From Flavobacteriales bacterium UBA6770 (GTDB lineage Bacteria; Bacteroidota; Bacteroidia; Flavobacteriales_G; Salibacteraceae), in the NCBI GenBank assembly GCA_905181875.1, contig CAJIZH010000003.1, positions 806,001 to 870,000 of the forward strand: a stretch of 64,000 nt of DNA, given 5' to 3'. The notes beneath the pieces were generated by a model that worked only from the letters and a program-made list of their open reading frames with translations, made no database searches and was not told the origin of the DNA. Position numbers and translations under genes: made by a program. Below, one piece after another: positions 36,245 through 45,275 of the stretch; within the stretch, counting starts at the first letter, position 1, and each line of letters starts with the position of its first letter.

Positions 36245-36311
36245 ACTGCAATATTATAGTATTTATAATTTCAAATAGCAAAGTAAAACACACTCTAAAA
36301 ACTATTATAGT

Positions 36312-37028
36312 TTATCCAATGTTCAATAACTCCATTGCCAGTTTACTAGCCCTTTGACTTGCATCCTTTTTGTTTTTTCCACTAGCCTTTGAAACACTAT
36401 TTCCGTCAACAAGAACTTCCGCTTGGAATAATTTTTTTTCTTCCTCAAATATTTCAGAAATAACAAACTCTATTTGATTTTTTTCTTGTTGTGACCACTC
36501 TAACAAGGTACTCTTAAAATTCGTCGTATTTGCGATTAAATCGTCTAAGTCCAAATGCGCTATAATTACCTTCTGAATTACTTTCGACGCTGTTGCTAAA
36601 TTAAAATCCCAATATACAGCACCAATTATTGCTTCCAGACAGTTTCCTGGTATCGACGTATTTTTAAGAATAATCTTTCCGTCGGTTAGAATGTGCTTGT
36701 CAAGGCCCATTTTAAAGGCACAGTGATTCAGGTTTTTACGATTTACAATCTTAGCTCTTAACTGTGTCAAAACACCTTCTTGTTCAGTTTTAAACTCCTC
36801 CATCAACCATTGAGCAACAACTAAATCAATTACACTGTCACCGAGGAACTCAAGTCTTTCATTATTGCTTTGGACATTTTTATTCCGTGTAACAGAAATG
36901 TGTACTAGCGCATCTTTATAGATGGATTCATCGTTAGGATAAAATCCTAATAATTGAAATATTGAAAATGAAAATGAAGAATATTGTTTGGACTTTTCTT
37001 TTTTAAAAAAGAACCCCAAAAATCCCAC
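36312..37028 (-). CDS. rnc: Ribonuclease III
   Basis: A 238-residue RNase III cutting double-stranded RNA in rRNA and mRNA processing. The signature NERLEFLGDSVIDLVVA (about residues 56-72) carries the catalytic E and D; the second acidic site is CLEAIIGAVYWD (about 130-141). A C-terminal double-stranded RNA-binding domain ends GKNKKDASQRASKLAMELL. The start is GTG immediately next to the fabF stop, so it is in the same operon. Length is normal. Confidence 0.96.
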   Translation of the reverse strand: MGFLGFFFKKEKSKQYSSFSFSIFQLLGFYPNDESIYKDALVHISVTRNKNVQSNNERLEFLGDSVIDLVVAQWLMEEFKTEQEGVLTQLRAKIVNRKNLNHCAFKMGLDKHILTDGKIILKNTSIPGNCLEAIIGAVYWDFNLATASKVIQKVIIAHLDLDDLIANTTNFKSTLLEWSQQEKNQIEFVISEIFEEEKKLFQAEVLVDGNSVSKASGKNKKDASQRASKLAMELLNIG

Positions 37029-38282
37029 TTAACCTTTAAACTTTTTTACCAATACTGAAGCATTGTGACCTCCAAATCCGAAAGTATTACTCAATGCTGT
37101 ATTCACCACCCGTTCTTGAGCCTCATTGAATGTGAAATTCAATTTTGAATCTAATTCAGGGTCATCTGTAAAGTGATTAATCGTAGGAGGAACGATATTG
37201 TGATAAACCGCAAATATTGAAGCAATAGTTTCAATTGCACCTGCAGCTCCCAATAAATGTCCTGTCATTGATTTGGTTGATGAAATATTTAGTTTGTAAG
37301 CATGATCTTTAAACACCCCTTGAATCGCCTTTGTTTCAGCAATATCTCCTAGTGGAGTTGATGTTCCGTGCACATTGATATAGTCTACATCCTCTGGGTT
37401 CATATAAGCATCAGCTAAAGTGCTTCTCATTACGTTAAGTGCACCTAAACCTTCTGGATGTGGAGCTGTGATATGATGGGCGTCAGCGGACATGCCTCCA
37501 CCTATTACCTCTGCGTATATTTTTGCTCCTCTAGCTTTAGCGTGTTCTAATTCTTCTAGAATCAGACCTCCCGCACCTTCACCTAAAACAAAACCCTCTC
37601 TATCCCTATCGAATGGGCGAGAAGCTGTTTCTGGAGAATCATTCCGAGTTGATAGCGCTTTCAGAGCATTGAAACCACCGACTCCTGCTTCAATAACTGC
37701 CGCCTCTGAACCGCCAGTAACAAAGGCATCTGCTTTTCCTAGTCGAATGTAATTGTAAGCATCAATTATTGAATTTGTAGAAGAAGCGCAAGCCGAAACT
37801 GTCGAATAATTAGGACCTCTAAACCCGTGTTTCATTGAAATTTGACCACTAGCAATATCAGCAATCATTTTTGGAATAAAAAACGGATTGAAACGTGGGG
37901 TTCCATCACCCTCAACAAAACCTTGAACTTCGTTTTGGAAGGTTTGAATCCCTCCAATTCCAGAAGCCCAAATGACCCCGATACGATCGGGGTCTTGAGT
38001 TTCTATACTAATACCTGCATCTTTTATAGCCTCGTCAGCAGCTACCATAGCATACTGAGTAAATGGATCCATCTTTCTTTGAGACTTTCGATCAATAAAA
38101 TCACTGACATCAAAGTTTTTCAATTCACAAGCAAATTGTGTTTTGAATTGAGATGCATCAAATCGCGTAATAGGTGCGGCGCCACTTACGCCGTTAACTA
38201 ATCCATTCCAATACTCATCAGCATTGTTTCCGATGGCTGTTAGAGCACCTACACCTGTCACCACTACACGCTTTAATTCCAT
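37029..38282 (-). CDS. fabF: 3-oxoacyl-ACP synthase II (FabF)
   Basis: A 417-residue beta-ketoacyl-ACP synthase II for fatty-acid elongation. Catalytic Cys lies in STVSACASSTNSI (about residues 160-172); the two catalytic histidines are in NVHGTSTPLGD (about 304-314) and SMTGHLLGAAG (about 337-347). The C-terminus NTFGFGGHNASVL is typical. It uses the acyl carrier protein encoded 45 bp upstream, and abuts rnc downstream. Confidence 0.97.
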   Translation of the reverse strand: MELKRVVVTGVGALTAIGNNADEYWNGLVNGVSGAAPITRFDASQFKTQFACELKNFDVSDFIDRKSQRKMDPFTQYAMVAADEAIKDAGISIETQDPDRIGVIWASGIGGIQTFQNEVQGFVEGDGTPRFNPFFIPKMIADIASGQISMKHGFRGPNYSTVSACASSTNSIIDAYNYIRLGKADAFVTGGSEAAVIEAGVGGFNALKALSTRNDSPETASRPFDRDREGFVLGEGAGGLILEELEHAKARGAKIYAEVIGGGMSADAHHITAPHPEGLGALNVMRSTLADAYMNPEDVDYINVHGTSTPLGDIAETKAIQGVFKDHAYKLNISSTKSMTGHLLGAAGAIETIASIFAVYHNIVPPTINHFTDDPELDSKLNFTFNEAQERVVNTALSNTFGFGGHNASVLVKKFKG

Positions 38283-38327
38283 ACACTAATAAACGATAAA
38301 GTTATAAATTCAATAAAAAAGAGACGA

Positions 38328-38564
38328 TTACTTTACGTTTTCGCTTATATACTTCACAGCATCACCTACGGTACCGATATTCTCGGCATGATCGTCCGGA
38401 ATAGCAATGTTAAATTCTTTTTCGAACTCCATTATGAGTTCTACAGTATCAAGAGAATCAGCTCCTAAATCATTTGTAAAGCTCGCTTCTTGCGTTACTT
38501 CTGATTCTTCAACTCCTAATTTATCTACAATTATTGCGATCACTTTGTTTGAAACGTCTGACAT
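38328..38564 (-). CDS. acpP: Acyl carrier protein
   Basis: A 78-residue acyl carrier protein. The phosphopantetheine attachment Ser is in [15 protein letters not shown] (about residues 29-43), with the usual acidic helix 2. It carries growing fatty acids for FabF and partners. It is the first gene of acpP-fabF-rnc-IPExxxVDY-pyk. A TTTCTTTG preceded by ATTG about 20 bp upstream is a plausible but imperfect promoter. Confidence 0.97.
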   Translation of the reverse strand: MSDVSNKVIAIIVDKLGVEESEVTQEASFTNDLGADSLDTVELIMEFEKEFNIAIPDDHAENIGTVGDAVKYISENVK

Positions 38565-38664
38565 TTTAATCCAGTTTTAAATTTTAAAAATTATATGCAA
38601 AGAAAAATATTTATTTAAATATAGTCAATGTTTTTTTTGTTGCCTGATAAACAATTCTTTAAGG

Positions 38665-39696
38665 CTAAAAAGCGCTTTTAAATTGCCTTAAAAAACGAAT
38701 ATCATTTTCAAAAAACATACGAATATCGTCTATTCCGTATCGATTCATGGCAATTCTTTCAATTCCCATTCCGAAGGCATACCCCGAATATTCATTTGGG
38801 TCTATTCCACAATTTATAAGAACATTTGGGTCAACCATTCCGCAACCCATTATCTCCAACCAACCAGTACCTTTTGTTATTCTGTAATCCGATTCGTTTT
38901 CTAATCCCCACCACACGTCTACTTCTGCACTTGGCTCTGTAAAGGGGAAGTAAGAGGGCCGCATTCTAATTTTAGCTTTTGGCCCAAACAATTCACTCGC
39001 AAAATACTGTAAAGTCTGCATTAAATCTGCAAAACTTACTCCTTTGTCGATATAAAGTCCTTCGACTTGATGAAAAATACAGTGAGAACGCGCTGATATA
39101 GCTTCGTTTCGAAATACTTTACCAGGAGAAATTGTTCGAATTGGAGGCTTTCCTGCTTCCATTATCCTAACCTGAACTGAACTGGTATGGGTTCGCAAAA
39201 CCAAATCCTCTTCACCATTCTTGTTTTCAACAAAAAAAGTGTCCTGCATATCTCTTGCTGGATGTTCTTCTGGAAAATTAAGGGCCGTAAAGTTGTGCCA
39301 ATCATCTTCCACCTCTGGACCTTCAGAAATTGAAAATCCAATTCCCGCGAAAATATCAATGATCTCTTGACGAACTAACGAAATTGGATGACGCGCACCC
39401 AACTCTTTATAATTACCAGGAAGTGTATGGTCATTTATCGACCCCTCCTCTCCCTCTTGATCTGAAACAGCAGATTTGAGATCCGAAATTTTTTCTTGTG
39501 CAAGGTTTTTGAGATCGTTCAATTGCCTCCCAAACTCTTTCTTTTGCTCATCTGGAACAGTCTTAAAGGCACCAAAAAGATCTTTTAATATACCTTTTTG
39601 ACCTAGAAATTTGATGCGTAACTGCTCTACTTCTTCAGCAGACATTACAGCAACCTTCTCTAGTTCCTCTTTATATTTTTGTAGTTGTTCAATCAT
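38665..39696 (-). CDS. pheS: Phenylalanyl-tRNA synthetase alpha subunit
   Basis: A 343-residue class II PheRS alpha chain, working with PheT (not in this window). An N-terminal coiled coil precedes the catalytic domain with HPISLVRQEI, EDDWHNFTALNFPEEHPARD, RTHTSSVQVR, RPSYFPFTEPSAEVDV and C-terminal FGMGIERIAMNRYGI (motif 3). Intact and monocistronic here, with a -7 box just upstream. Confidence 0.97.
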   Translation of the reverse strand: MIEQLQKYKEELEKVAVMSAEEVEQLRIKFLGQKGILKDLFGAFKTVPDEQKKEFGRQLNDLKNLAQEKISDLKSAVSDQEGEEGSINDHTLPGNYKELGARHPISLVRQEIIDIFAGIGFSISEGPEVEDDWHNFTALNFPEEHPARDMQDTFFVENKNGEEDLVLRTHTSSVQVRIMEAGKPPIRTISPGKVFRNEAISARSHCIFHQVEGLYIDKGVSFADLMQTLQYFASELFGPKAKIRMRPSYFPFTEPSAEVDVWWGLENESDYRITKGTGWLEIMGCGMVDPNVLINCGIDPNEYSGYAFGMGIERIAMNRYGIDDIRMFFENDIRFLRQFKSAF

Positions 39697-39709
39697 AACC
39701 GAGCGGCGG

Positions 39710-39717
39710 CAAAAATA
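39710..39717 (-). promoter_or_regulatory. Probable -7 box of pheS
   Basis: TATTTTTG on the minus strand, a match to TAnnTTTG, 13 bp before the ATG. No good -33 TTTG is evident. Confidence 0.4.
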
Positions 39718-39745
39718 GTAATTTCATTATGCTAGCCTCAGGAGC

Positions 39746-40996
39746 TTATGCAGTTTCTAATGTTATTAAAGTTATCTCCGGCATAATTCCAACTCGACCT
39801 GGAAACCCTAAAAACCCAAAGCCTCTATTTACGTACAAGTACTCTTTACCTTCTTGATATAAACCGGCCCACCTTGGGTATCTATATTTAACTGGGCTCC
39901 ACTTTATTAACCCCGGTATCTCAACACCAAATTGCATTCCATGCGTGTGGCCACTCAATGTGAGATCATAGTTTTTGGCGTTAGGCCGAACCTTTTCATC
40001 CCAATGACTAGGGTCGTGAGAAAGCAATACTCTAAAAGGTGCATCTACATTTCCGGTAGCCTTTTCTAAGTCTCCAACTTGAGGAAATGGCGGTAAACCC
40101 CAATTTTCAACCCCTACTAATTGAATCTCTTCACTTCCTTTTTTGATGATAGCGTATTCATTTTTCAATAATTTGAAACCCATTTGGGCATGAACATCAT
40201 CCATTTGTTGCTGGTCTGCTAAAAAATCATCATTGCTTGCCCAAGGTCGATACATTCCGTAATCGTGATTTCCTTTGATTGAGTAGACCCCCTCTTTAGC
40301 GCTCAATTTGGAAAAGATATCCAAAAAAGGCAGAACTTCTTTAGTTCTATTATTTACTAGGTCGCCCGTAAATGCAATCAAATCGGCTTTTAGCTCATTC
40401 ACCATTTTTACCCCACGCTTTACTTCATCAATGTTATCGAAGCTTCCTGAATGAATGTCTGATAGCTGCGCAATAGTAAACCCTTGAAATGATTTTGGTA
40501 GGTTGGAGAATTTTAAAGTTACCCGGCGAACTTGATAGGCGTATTTTCCGAATGTAATGCCGTTGATCATTGAAATGAAGGGAATTCCTGCAATTACAAG
40601 ACTAGCATTTTTTACAAACTTTCTGCGGGTAGGATTATAAGATAAATCCTTTTTTTGAATCGCCCTAACTCCCAAAAATGGCAGCGCTACAATGCCGTCT
40701 ATGAGCACAACTAATCCAAAAATTAGTTTTCCCACTAGCATAGAAAACCATGCACCAATAAGCCAATTTTGAACAGCACTTGGAAATTCCAAAGGATTTC
40801 GGAATCGATAAAACATAAATGCTATTCCGGCTATTATGAATAGCTCTGAAAAGAGAACCGTTAAATTGATTTTAGACCAATATTGCTTTTTACTATACCA
40901 TTGCCTTAGCCTTAAATAGCTAATTACATTCAAAAAAATGTAAAACGCTAAAAACACAAAAAAGCCCATTAACCTGCCATTCATAATTGGGCGCAA
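39746..40996 (-). CDS. Membrane-anchored metallophosphoesterase
   Basis: A 416-residue protein with about three to four N-terminal membrane helices (residues ~7-140) and a hydrophobic segment near 150-165. The calcineurin-like phosphoesterase domain follows: AQLSDIHSGSF (D/H metal site), AFTGDLVNN, SIKGNHDYGMY, LSHDPSHWD and LSGHTHGMQ. This is the YkuE/YaeI-like family; relatives cleave lipid-like or UDP-sugar phosphoesters. The RRKFVKNASL segment resembles a Tat-like signal, as in some relatives. Substrate is unknown. Confidence 0.9.
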   Translation of the reverse strand: MRPIMNGRLMGFFVFLAFYIFLNVISYLRLRQWYSKKQYWSKINLTVLFSELFIIAGIAFMFYRFRNPLEFPSAVQNWLIGAWFSMLVGKLIFGLVVLIDGIVALPFLGVRAIQKKDLSYNPTRRKFVKNASLVIAGIPFISMINGITFGKYAYQVRRVTLKFSNLPKSFQGFTIAQLSDIHSGSFDNIDEVKRGVKMVNELKADLIAFTGDLVNNRTKEVLPFLDIFSKLSAKEGVYSIKGNHDYGMYRPWASNDDFLADQQQMDDVHAQMGFKLLKNEYAIIKKGSEEIQLVGVENWGLPPFPQVGDLEKATGNVDAPFRVLLSHDPSHWDEKVRPNAKNYDLTLSGHTHGMQFGVEIPGLIKWSPVKYRYPRWAGLYQEGKEYLYVNRGFGFLGFPGRVGIMPEITLITLETA

Positions 40997-41080
40997 AAGT
41001 GTATTGAATCTTCTGGTTCAACTGTTAGAAATACATAAATACCGCTCATTTTTACTCGTATTATGACCATTTCCAGTACT

Positions 41081-41088
41081 TATATTTG
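41081..41088 (+). promoter_or_regulatory. -7 box that sets the moaA start
   Basis: TATATTTG is a perfect TAnnTTTG, 4 bp before the ATG at 41093. A transcript from it could not include the upstream ATG 41063, so 41093 is the probable start, and the message is leaderless or nearly so. Confidence 0.5.
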
Positions 41089-41092
41089 CAGG

Positions 41093-42133
41093 ATGCACAA
41101 TGAGCTCGAAACATATTCTACTTCAGAGAACACTTCAGAGAATAATCTGACTGATTCTTTTAACCGAGAACACACCTATTTGCGCATTTCATTAATTGAA
41201 AAATGCAACTTGCGATGCACTTATTGTATGCCTGCAGAAGGAGTAGGCTTGTCTCCTCCCAATTCAATAATGAGTGCAAATGAAGTCCTTGAAATTGCCA
41301 AAACATTTGTAAATTCTGGTGTAACTAAAATCCGATTAACTGGTGGGGAGCCACTATTAAGAAAAGACTTTGAACTTATATACAAAGGCTTAGCCGAACT
41401 TCCCGCTGAAATTGGCATTACTACAAACGCTGTTCTTTTAGATAAATACCTGCCTCTATTTAAAGAAAAAGGGATGAAGAGTATCAACATAAGTTTGGAT
41501 ACTCTGAATAAAAAAAAGTTTTTTGATGTTACTCGACGAGATCAATTTGATCGAGTTATGAAAAATATTTACGCTTCATTAAATGCTGGTATTCAGCCTA
41601 GAATTAATGTTGTGCTGCTCCAGGATTTTAATGAAAATGAAATCAACGATTTTATTGAGTTAACGAAAGACTTGCCTTTAGTTATTCGGTTTATTGAATT
41701 CATGCCGTTTGAAGGAAATGAATGGAAGACCGAAAAACTGGTTCCTATGGCAAGTATCCTTCAAAAAATTGCGGAACATTTTGATGGAAATAAAATTGAT
41801 CGCATTCAAGATAAACCAAACGATACTTCCAAGAACTACCGAATTAAAGGTTTCGTTGGGAGCTTTTCTATCATAAGCACTGTAACAAATCCGTTTTGTG
41901 ATTCGTGCAATAGAATTCGATTAACAGCAAACGGAACCATTAAAAACTGCTTGTTTTCTGAGGATGAAGTTAATATTCTTAAAGTCTTTCGAAAAAATGA
42001 GCCAATAATGCCCGTAGTGAAAATAGCGCTTGGAAACAAACACCGAATGCGCGGCGGAATGGAGACTCTGGAAGAGTTCTCTGATCCAAAAAAGAATCAG
42101 GCTAATCGTAGTATGATTTTGATTGGTGGGTAA
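41093..42133 (+). CDS. moaA: GTP 3',8-cyclase MoaA
   Basis: A protein of 346 residues from ATG 41093. This radical SAM enzyme performs the first step of molybdenum cofactor synthesis. The first 4Fe-4S cluster motif is CNLRCTYCMP; SAM-binding TGGEPLL and GITTNAVLL follow. The second, C-terminal cluster is in PFCDSCNRIRLTANGTIKNCLF, and the protein ends in the conserved double Gly. A start at 41063 would add 10 residues upstream of the promoter box. No other moa gene is nearby. Intact. Confidence 0.95.
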   Translation: MHNELETYSTSENTSENNLTDSFNREHTYLRISLIEKCNLRCTYCMPAEGVGLSPPNSIMSANEVLEIAKTFVNSGVTKIRLTGGEPLLRKDFELIYKGLAELPAEIGITTNAVLLDKYLPLFKEKGMKSINISLDTLNKKKFFDVTRRDQFDRVMKNIYASLNAGIQPRINVVLLQDFNENEINDFIELTKDLPLVIRFIEFMPFEGNEWKTEKLVPMASILQKIAEHFDGNKIDRIQDKPNDTSKNYRIKGFVGSFSIISTVTNPFCDSCNRIRLTANGTIKNCLFSEDEVNILKVFRKNEPIMPVVKIALGNKHRMRGGMETLEEFSDPKKNQANRSMILIGG

Positions 42134-42430
42134 AGGTTTTTGTACTTGCATTTAATTTAGTTCAGCATCTCTTCTAATACAAGGCAGGTTTGAAATTCTG
42201 AATAGCTATTTCACACCAAAAGCTCCGCTTTTCAAGTTCAATAACGCTTCCAGAATAGAGGTAACCTAACGATTCAATATTTTAAATTCTGCGATTTCTA
42301 AGAGCATAAAAACCATTGCGAAGCTTTGCGATACTCTGCGTTATAACTACTCACTGTTTATAAAATCCGAAACTTCTAAAAACTAGCAGTAAGGCTTTAG
42401 ACATCTTTGTATTTCTACAAACACTTGACT
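42134..42430. other. Intergenic region with a short palindromic element
   Basis: About 300 bp between moaA and the OmpA-like gene. It contains GCGAAGCTTTGCG near 42318-42330, close to palindromic, flanked by GCG-rich triplets. No gene or clear promoter is recognised apart from a weak ACATCTTTG near 42398-42406. Confidence 0.35.
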
Positions 42431-43537
42431 ATGTCTAGATTTATAAAACTTTTTATCGTTGTTGGATTAACTACCGCCTTTTTAGGAAGTTGTGTGCCTC
42501 AGAAAAAATATGCGGAACTTCAAAAGAACTATGAAAAGAGCGAATCTGAACGCGGATACCTTTCAGGTGCCGTAAAAGACCTTGAGACAGAACGAAATGA
42601 ATTAAAAGCTCAGGTTGAAAAATTGACAAAAGACTTCGATAACCTTGCTAGAGAATACGACGACACCAAACAAGATCATGATGCGCTGAAAGGTAAATAC
42701 CAAAAACTAGAGGTGTTTAAACAACAATTGCTCGCCAACCAAGAAAAATCAAGCGCAGTAAATCAAAAAGAGAATCAAAAACTCTTGAAAGAAATGATAC
42801 GCGCTCAAGAAGATCTTCAGAAAAAGGAAGATGAACTAAATCGTAAAGAAGCTGAATTAAACAAAGTAGCAGCTCAATTGGACGGTTATAAAGCTGACCT
42901 TCAAAAACTGGAGAAAGACTTAGACTCAAGAAGCATCCGTATTAATGAGTTAGAGCAAATGATTGCTGATAAGGATGCTGCTGTTAGAGCCTTAAAAGAC
43001 AAAATAACAAACGCACTTCTAAACTTTAAAGATAAAGGTCTTACGGTTACTCAGAAAAACGGAAGAATCTATGTTTCAATGGAAGCTAAACTGTTATTCC
43101 CAAGTGGAAGTACGGTAGTAAATGCAGAAGGAAAAAATGCTTTGGTTCAACTGTCTAAAGTGTTAGAGAAGCAATCGGACATCACCATCTTAGTAGAGGG
43201 TCATACGGATATTGACCCAATGAGCGGTGCGGGTTGTATTAAAGACAACTGGGATTTATCGGTTATGCGGTCTACTTCGGTTGTGAAGCTAATGTTAAAT
43301 AATTCCAAGATTGACGCTTCCTTATTAACTGCAGCTGGAAGAGGTCAGTTTGTACCTGTTGACCCAGCAAAAACTGCCGCTGCAAAAGCAAAAAACAGAA
43401 GGATAGAAATTATTCTTACTCCAAGCCTAGATCAGCTCTTTAAGATCTTGGACGAAGAGGCGCAGAAACTTGGCTCAACAAAAGACGAAGATCCTGATTT
43501 GGAAGAATCAGACGACGATATCAATAAGCCTGAGTAG
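42431..43537 (+). CDS. OmpA-family lipoprotein with long coiled coil
   Basis: A protein of 368 residues from ATG 42431, which begins the lipoprotein signal (FIKLFIVVGLTTAFLGSC). About 190 residues of heptad-rich coiled coil follow. The C-terminal OmpA domain contains ILVEGHTDIDPMS and NWDLSVMRSTSVVKLML, ending in NRRIEIIL, all peptidoglycan-binding landmarks. An acidic tail closes it. It likely anchors the outer membrane to peptidoglycan. An in-frame ATG at 42407 would place eight residues before the signal and is less likely. Confidence 0.9.
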   Translation: MSRFIKLFIVVGLTTAFLGSCVPQKKYAELQKNYEKSESERGYLSGAVKDLETERNELKAQVEKLTKDFDNLAREYDDTKQDHDALKGKYQKLEVFKQQLLANQEKSSAVNQKENQKLLKEMIRAQEDLQKKEDELNRKEAELNKVAAQLDGYKADLQKLEKDLDSRSIRINELEQMIADKDAAVRALKDKITNALLNFKDKGLTVTQKNGRIYVSMEAKLLFPSGSTVVNAEGKNALVQLSKVLEKQSDITILVEGHTDIDPMSGAGCIKDNWDLSVMRSTSVVKLMLNNSKIDASLLTAAGRGQFVPVDPAKTAAAKAKNRRIEIILTPSLDQLFKILDEEAQKLGSTKDEDPDLEESDDDINKPE

Positions 43538-43556
43538 ATTTCCTTAAATTCGGGCT

Positions 43557-45269
43557 ATGGAATACCAATGGGAACTAGCCCCGAAACCCGACTCAACATC
43601 TTTAGAAATTCTTCAGACCTCTTTAGGAGTTAATGAAACTGTCGCGCGGCTTTTAATTCAACGCGGCATTACTTCATTTGATGAAGCAAAACAATTCTTT
43701 AGGCCTTCTTTAGATTATTTACACGATCCTTTTTTGATGAAGGATATGGACAAAGCCGTCGAGCGCATTCAGACCGCATTAGAAGAGGGGCAGAAAATTC
43801 TCATTTACGGAGATTACGATGTGGATGGAACAACTTCCGTTGCATTAATGGTCACCTTTTTGAATCATTTTTATGCGGAGAATATTGACTATTACATTCC
43901 CGATCGGTATACAGAAGGTTATGGCGTGTCTTTTCAAGGAGTGGATTATGCAAAAGAAAATGACTGTTCATTAATCATTGCTCTTGACTGTGGAATTAGG
44001 GCACACGAAAAAGTCGATTACGCCACAGAAAAAGGCGTTGATTTTATTATTTGCGATCACCATTTACCGCACGGAGATATCCCAAAAGCAGTTGCAGTTT
44101 TAGACCATAAACGACCGGACTGTAAATATCCATACAAAGAACTTTCTGGCTGTGGAATTGGCTTTAAATTGTGTCAAGCTTTGGCGCAAGTATTAAACCT
44201 CGAAGACCATACTTGGCAAGATTTATTGGATTTAGTTGCTATTTCTAGTGCTTGTGATATTGTTCCGCTAACAGGAGAAAATCGTGTATTAGTGCATTTG
44301 GGAATGGAGCAAATCAACTCTGATCCAAGAAGAGGAATTAAGAGCATGATTGAGCTTTCGGGAAGAAAAAGCCAGTTTTCAGTTACTGATGTTGTATTCA
44401 TTATTGGCCCAAGAATAAATGCCGCTGGACGAATTGATCACGCAAAAAAAGCAGTGGAATTACTGCTTTCCGACACCAGCGATATCGCTGAAAAATCCAG
44501 TGTTTTATTGGAAAAAAGAAATGTTGAGCGAAAAGAACTAGATAAAAGCATAACCCAAGAAGCGCTAGATCAAGTTATCAATAATAAACTGGAAGACAGA
44601 ATGTCGACGGTACTTTATGATAAAAACTGGCATAAAGGTGTTGTTGGAATTGTGGCTTCCCGACTTATTGAAAACTACTACCGCCCAACTATCGTTCTTA
44701 CCGAATCAAATGGCAAGGCCGTTGGATCTGCGCGTTCGGTAAAAGGCTATGATATTCACGAAGCTTTGAATCAATGTGCTGATGTCTTGGAACAATTTGG
44801 CGGACACCAATTCGCTGCGGGAATGACCTTAGAGATTGAAAATGTGCCCAAACTACAAGCACGGTTTGAAGAGATTGTTTCTAGGACAATCGACCCAGAA
44901 TTACTGATTCCCAAAATGGATATTGACCTAGAAATCAACCTTTCGGATATCAACGATAAGTTCTGGAGATTGGTCAAACAATTTGCCCCCTTTGGACCAG
45001 ATAATATGAAACCTGTGTTTGTTACGCGAGGTTGCATTGATGGGGGCTGGAGCAAGGCCGTTGGTGGTGAAAAAACGCACTTGAAATTAGACGTAGTTCA
45101 ACAAGAAAACCCGGGAATTAAGATTAGCGGAATTGCTTTTAATCTTGGCAATTTGGAAAAAGAAATCAAAGCAAAAAAACCTTTTGATCTTGTTTATACC
45201 ATCGAAGAAAATGAATGGCAAGGCAATGTTACCCTGCAATTGATGGTAAAAGATTTGAGGTTTTTATAG
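43557..45269 (+). CDS. recJ: Single-stranded-DNA exonuclease RecJ
   Basis: A 570-residue RecJ, a 5'-3' single-strand exonuclease of recombination and mismatch repair. DHH-family metal motifs are present: YGDYDVDGTTSVA (motif I), ALDCGIRAH, ICDHHLPHGD (the DHH), VAISSACDIVPL. The DHHA1 domain has VGSARSVKGYDIHEAL and EQFGGHQFAAGMTLE. A C-terminal OB-like domain completes it. It begins 19 bp after the OmpA-like stop. Length is normal. Confidence 0.96.
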   Translation: MEYQWELAPKPDSTSLEILQTSLGVNETVARLLIQRGITSFDEAKQFFRPSLDYLHDPFLMKDMDKAVERIQTALEEGQKILIYGDYDVDGTTSVALMVTFLNHFYAENIDYYIPDRYTEGYGVSFQGVDYAKENDCSLIIALDCGIRAHEKVDYATEKGVDFIICDHHLPHGDIPKAVAVLDHKRPDCKYPYKELSGCGIGFKLCQALAQVLNLEDHTWQDLLDLVAISSACDIVPLTGENRVLVHLGMEQINSDPRRGIKSMIELSGRKSQFSVTDVVFIIGPRINAAGRIDHAKKAVELLLSDTSDIAEKSSVLLEKRNVERKELDKSITQEALDQVINNKLEDRMSTVLYDKNWHKGVVGIVASRLIENYYRPTIVLTESNGKAVGSARSVKGYDIHEALNQCADVLEQFGGHQFAAGMTLEIENVPKLQARFEEIVSRTIDPELLIPKMDIDLEINLSDINDKFWRLVKQFAPFGPDNMKPVFVTRGCIDGGWSKAVGGEKTHLKLDVVQQENPGIKISGIAFNLGNLEKEIKAKKPFDLVYTIEENEWQGNVTLQLMVKDLRFL

Positions 45270-45275
45270 GGTAAC

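Noticed and set aside
41093-42133. Molybdenum cofactor gene cluster
   Set aside because: Only moaA is present; neighbours on both sides are unrelated.
42318-42330. GCGAAGCTTTGCG as part of a repeat array or CRISPR-like unit
   Set aside because: Only one copy of the palindrome was found in this stretch, with no regular spacing.
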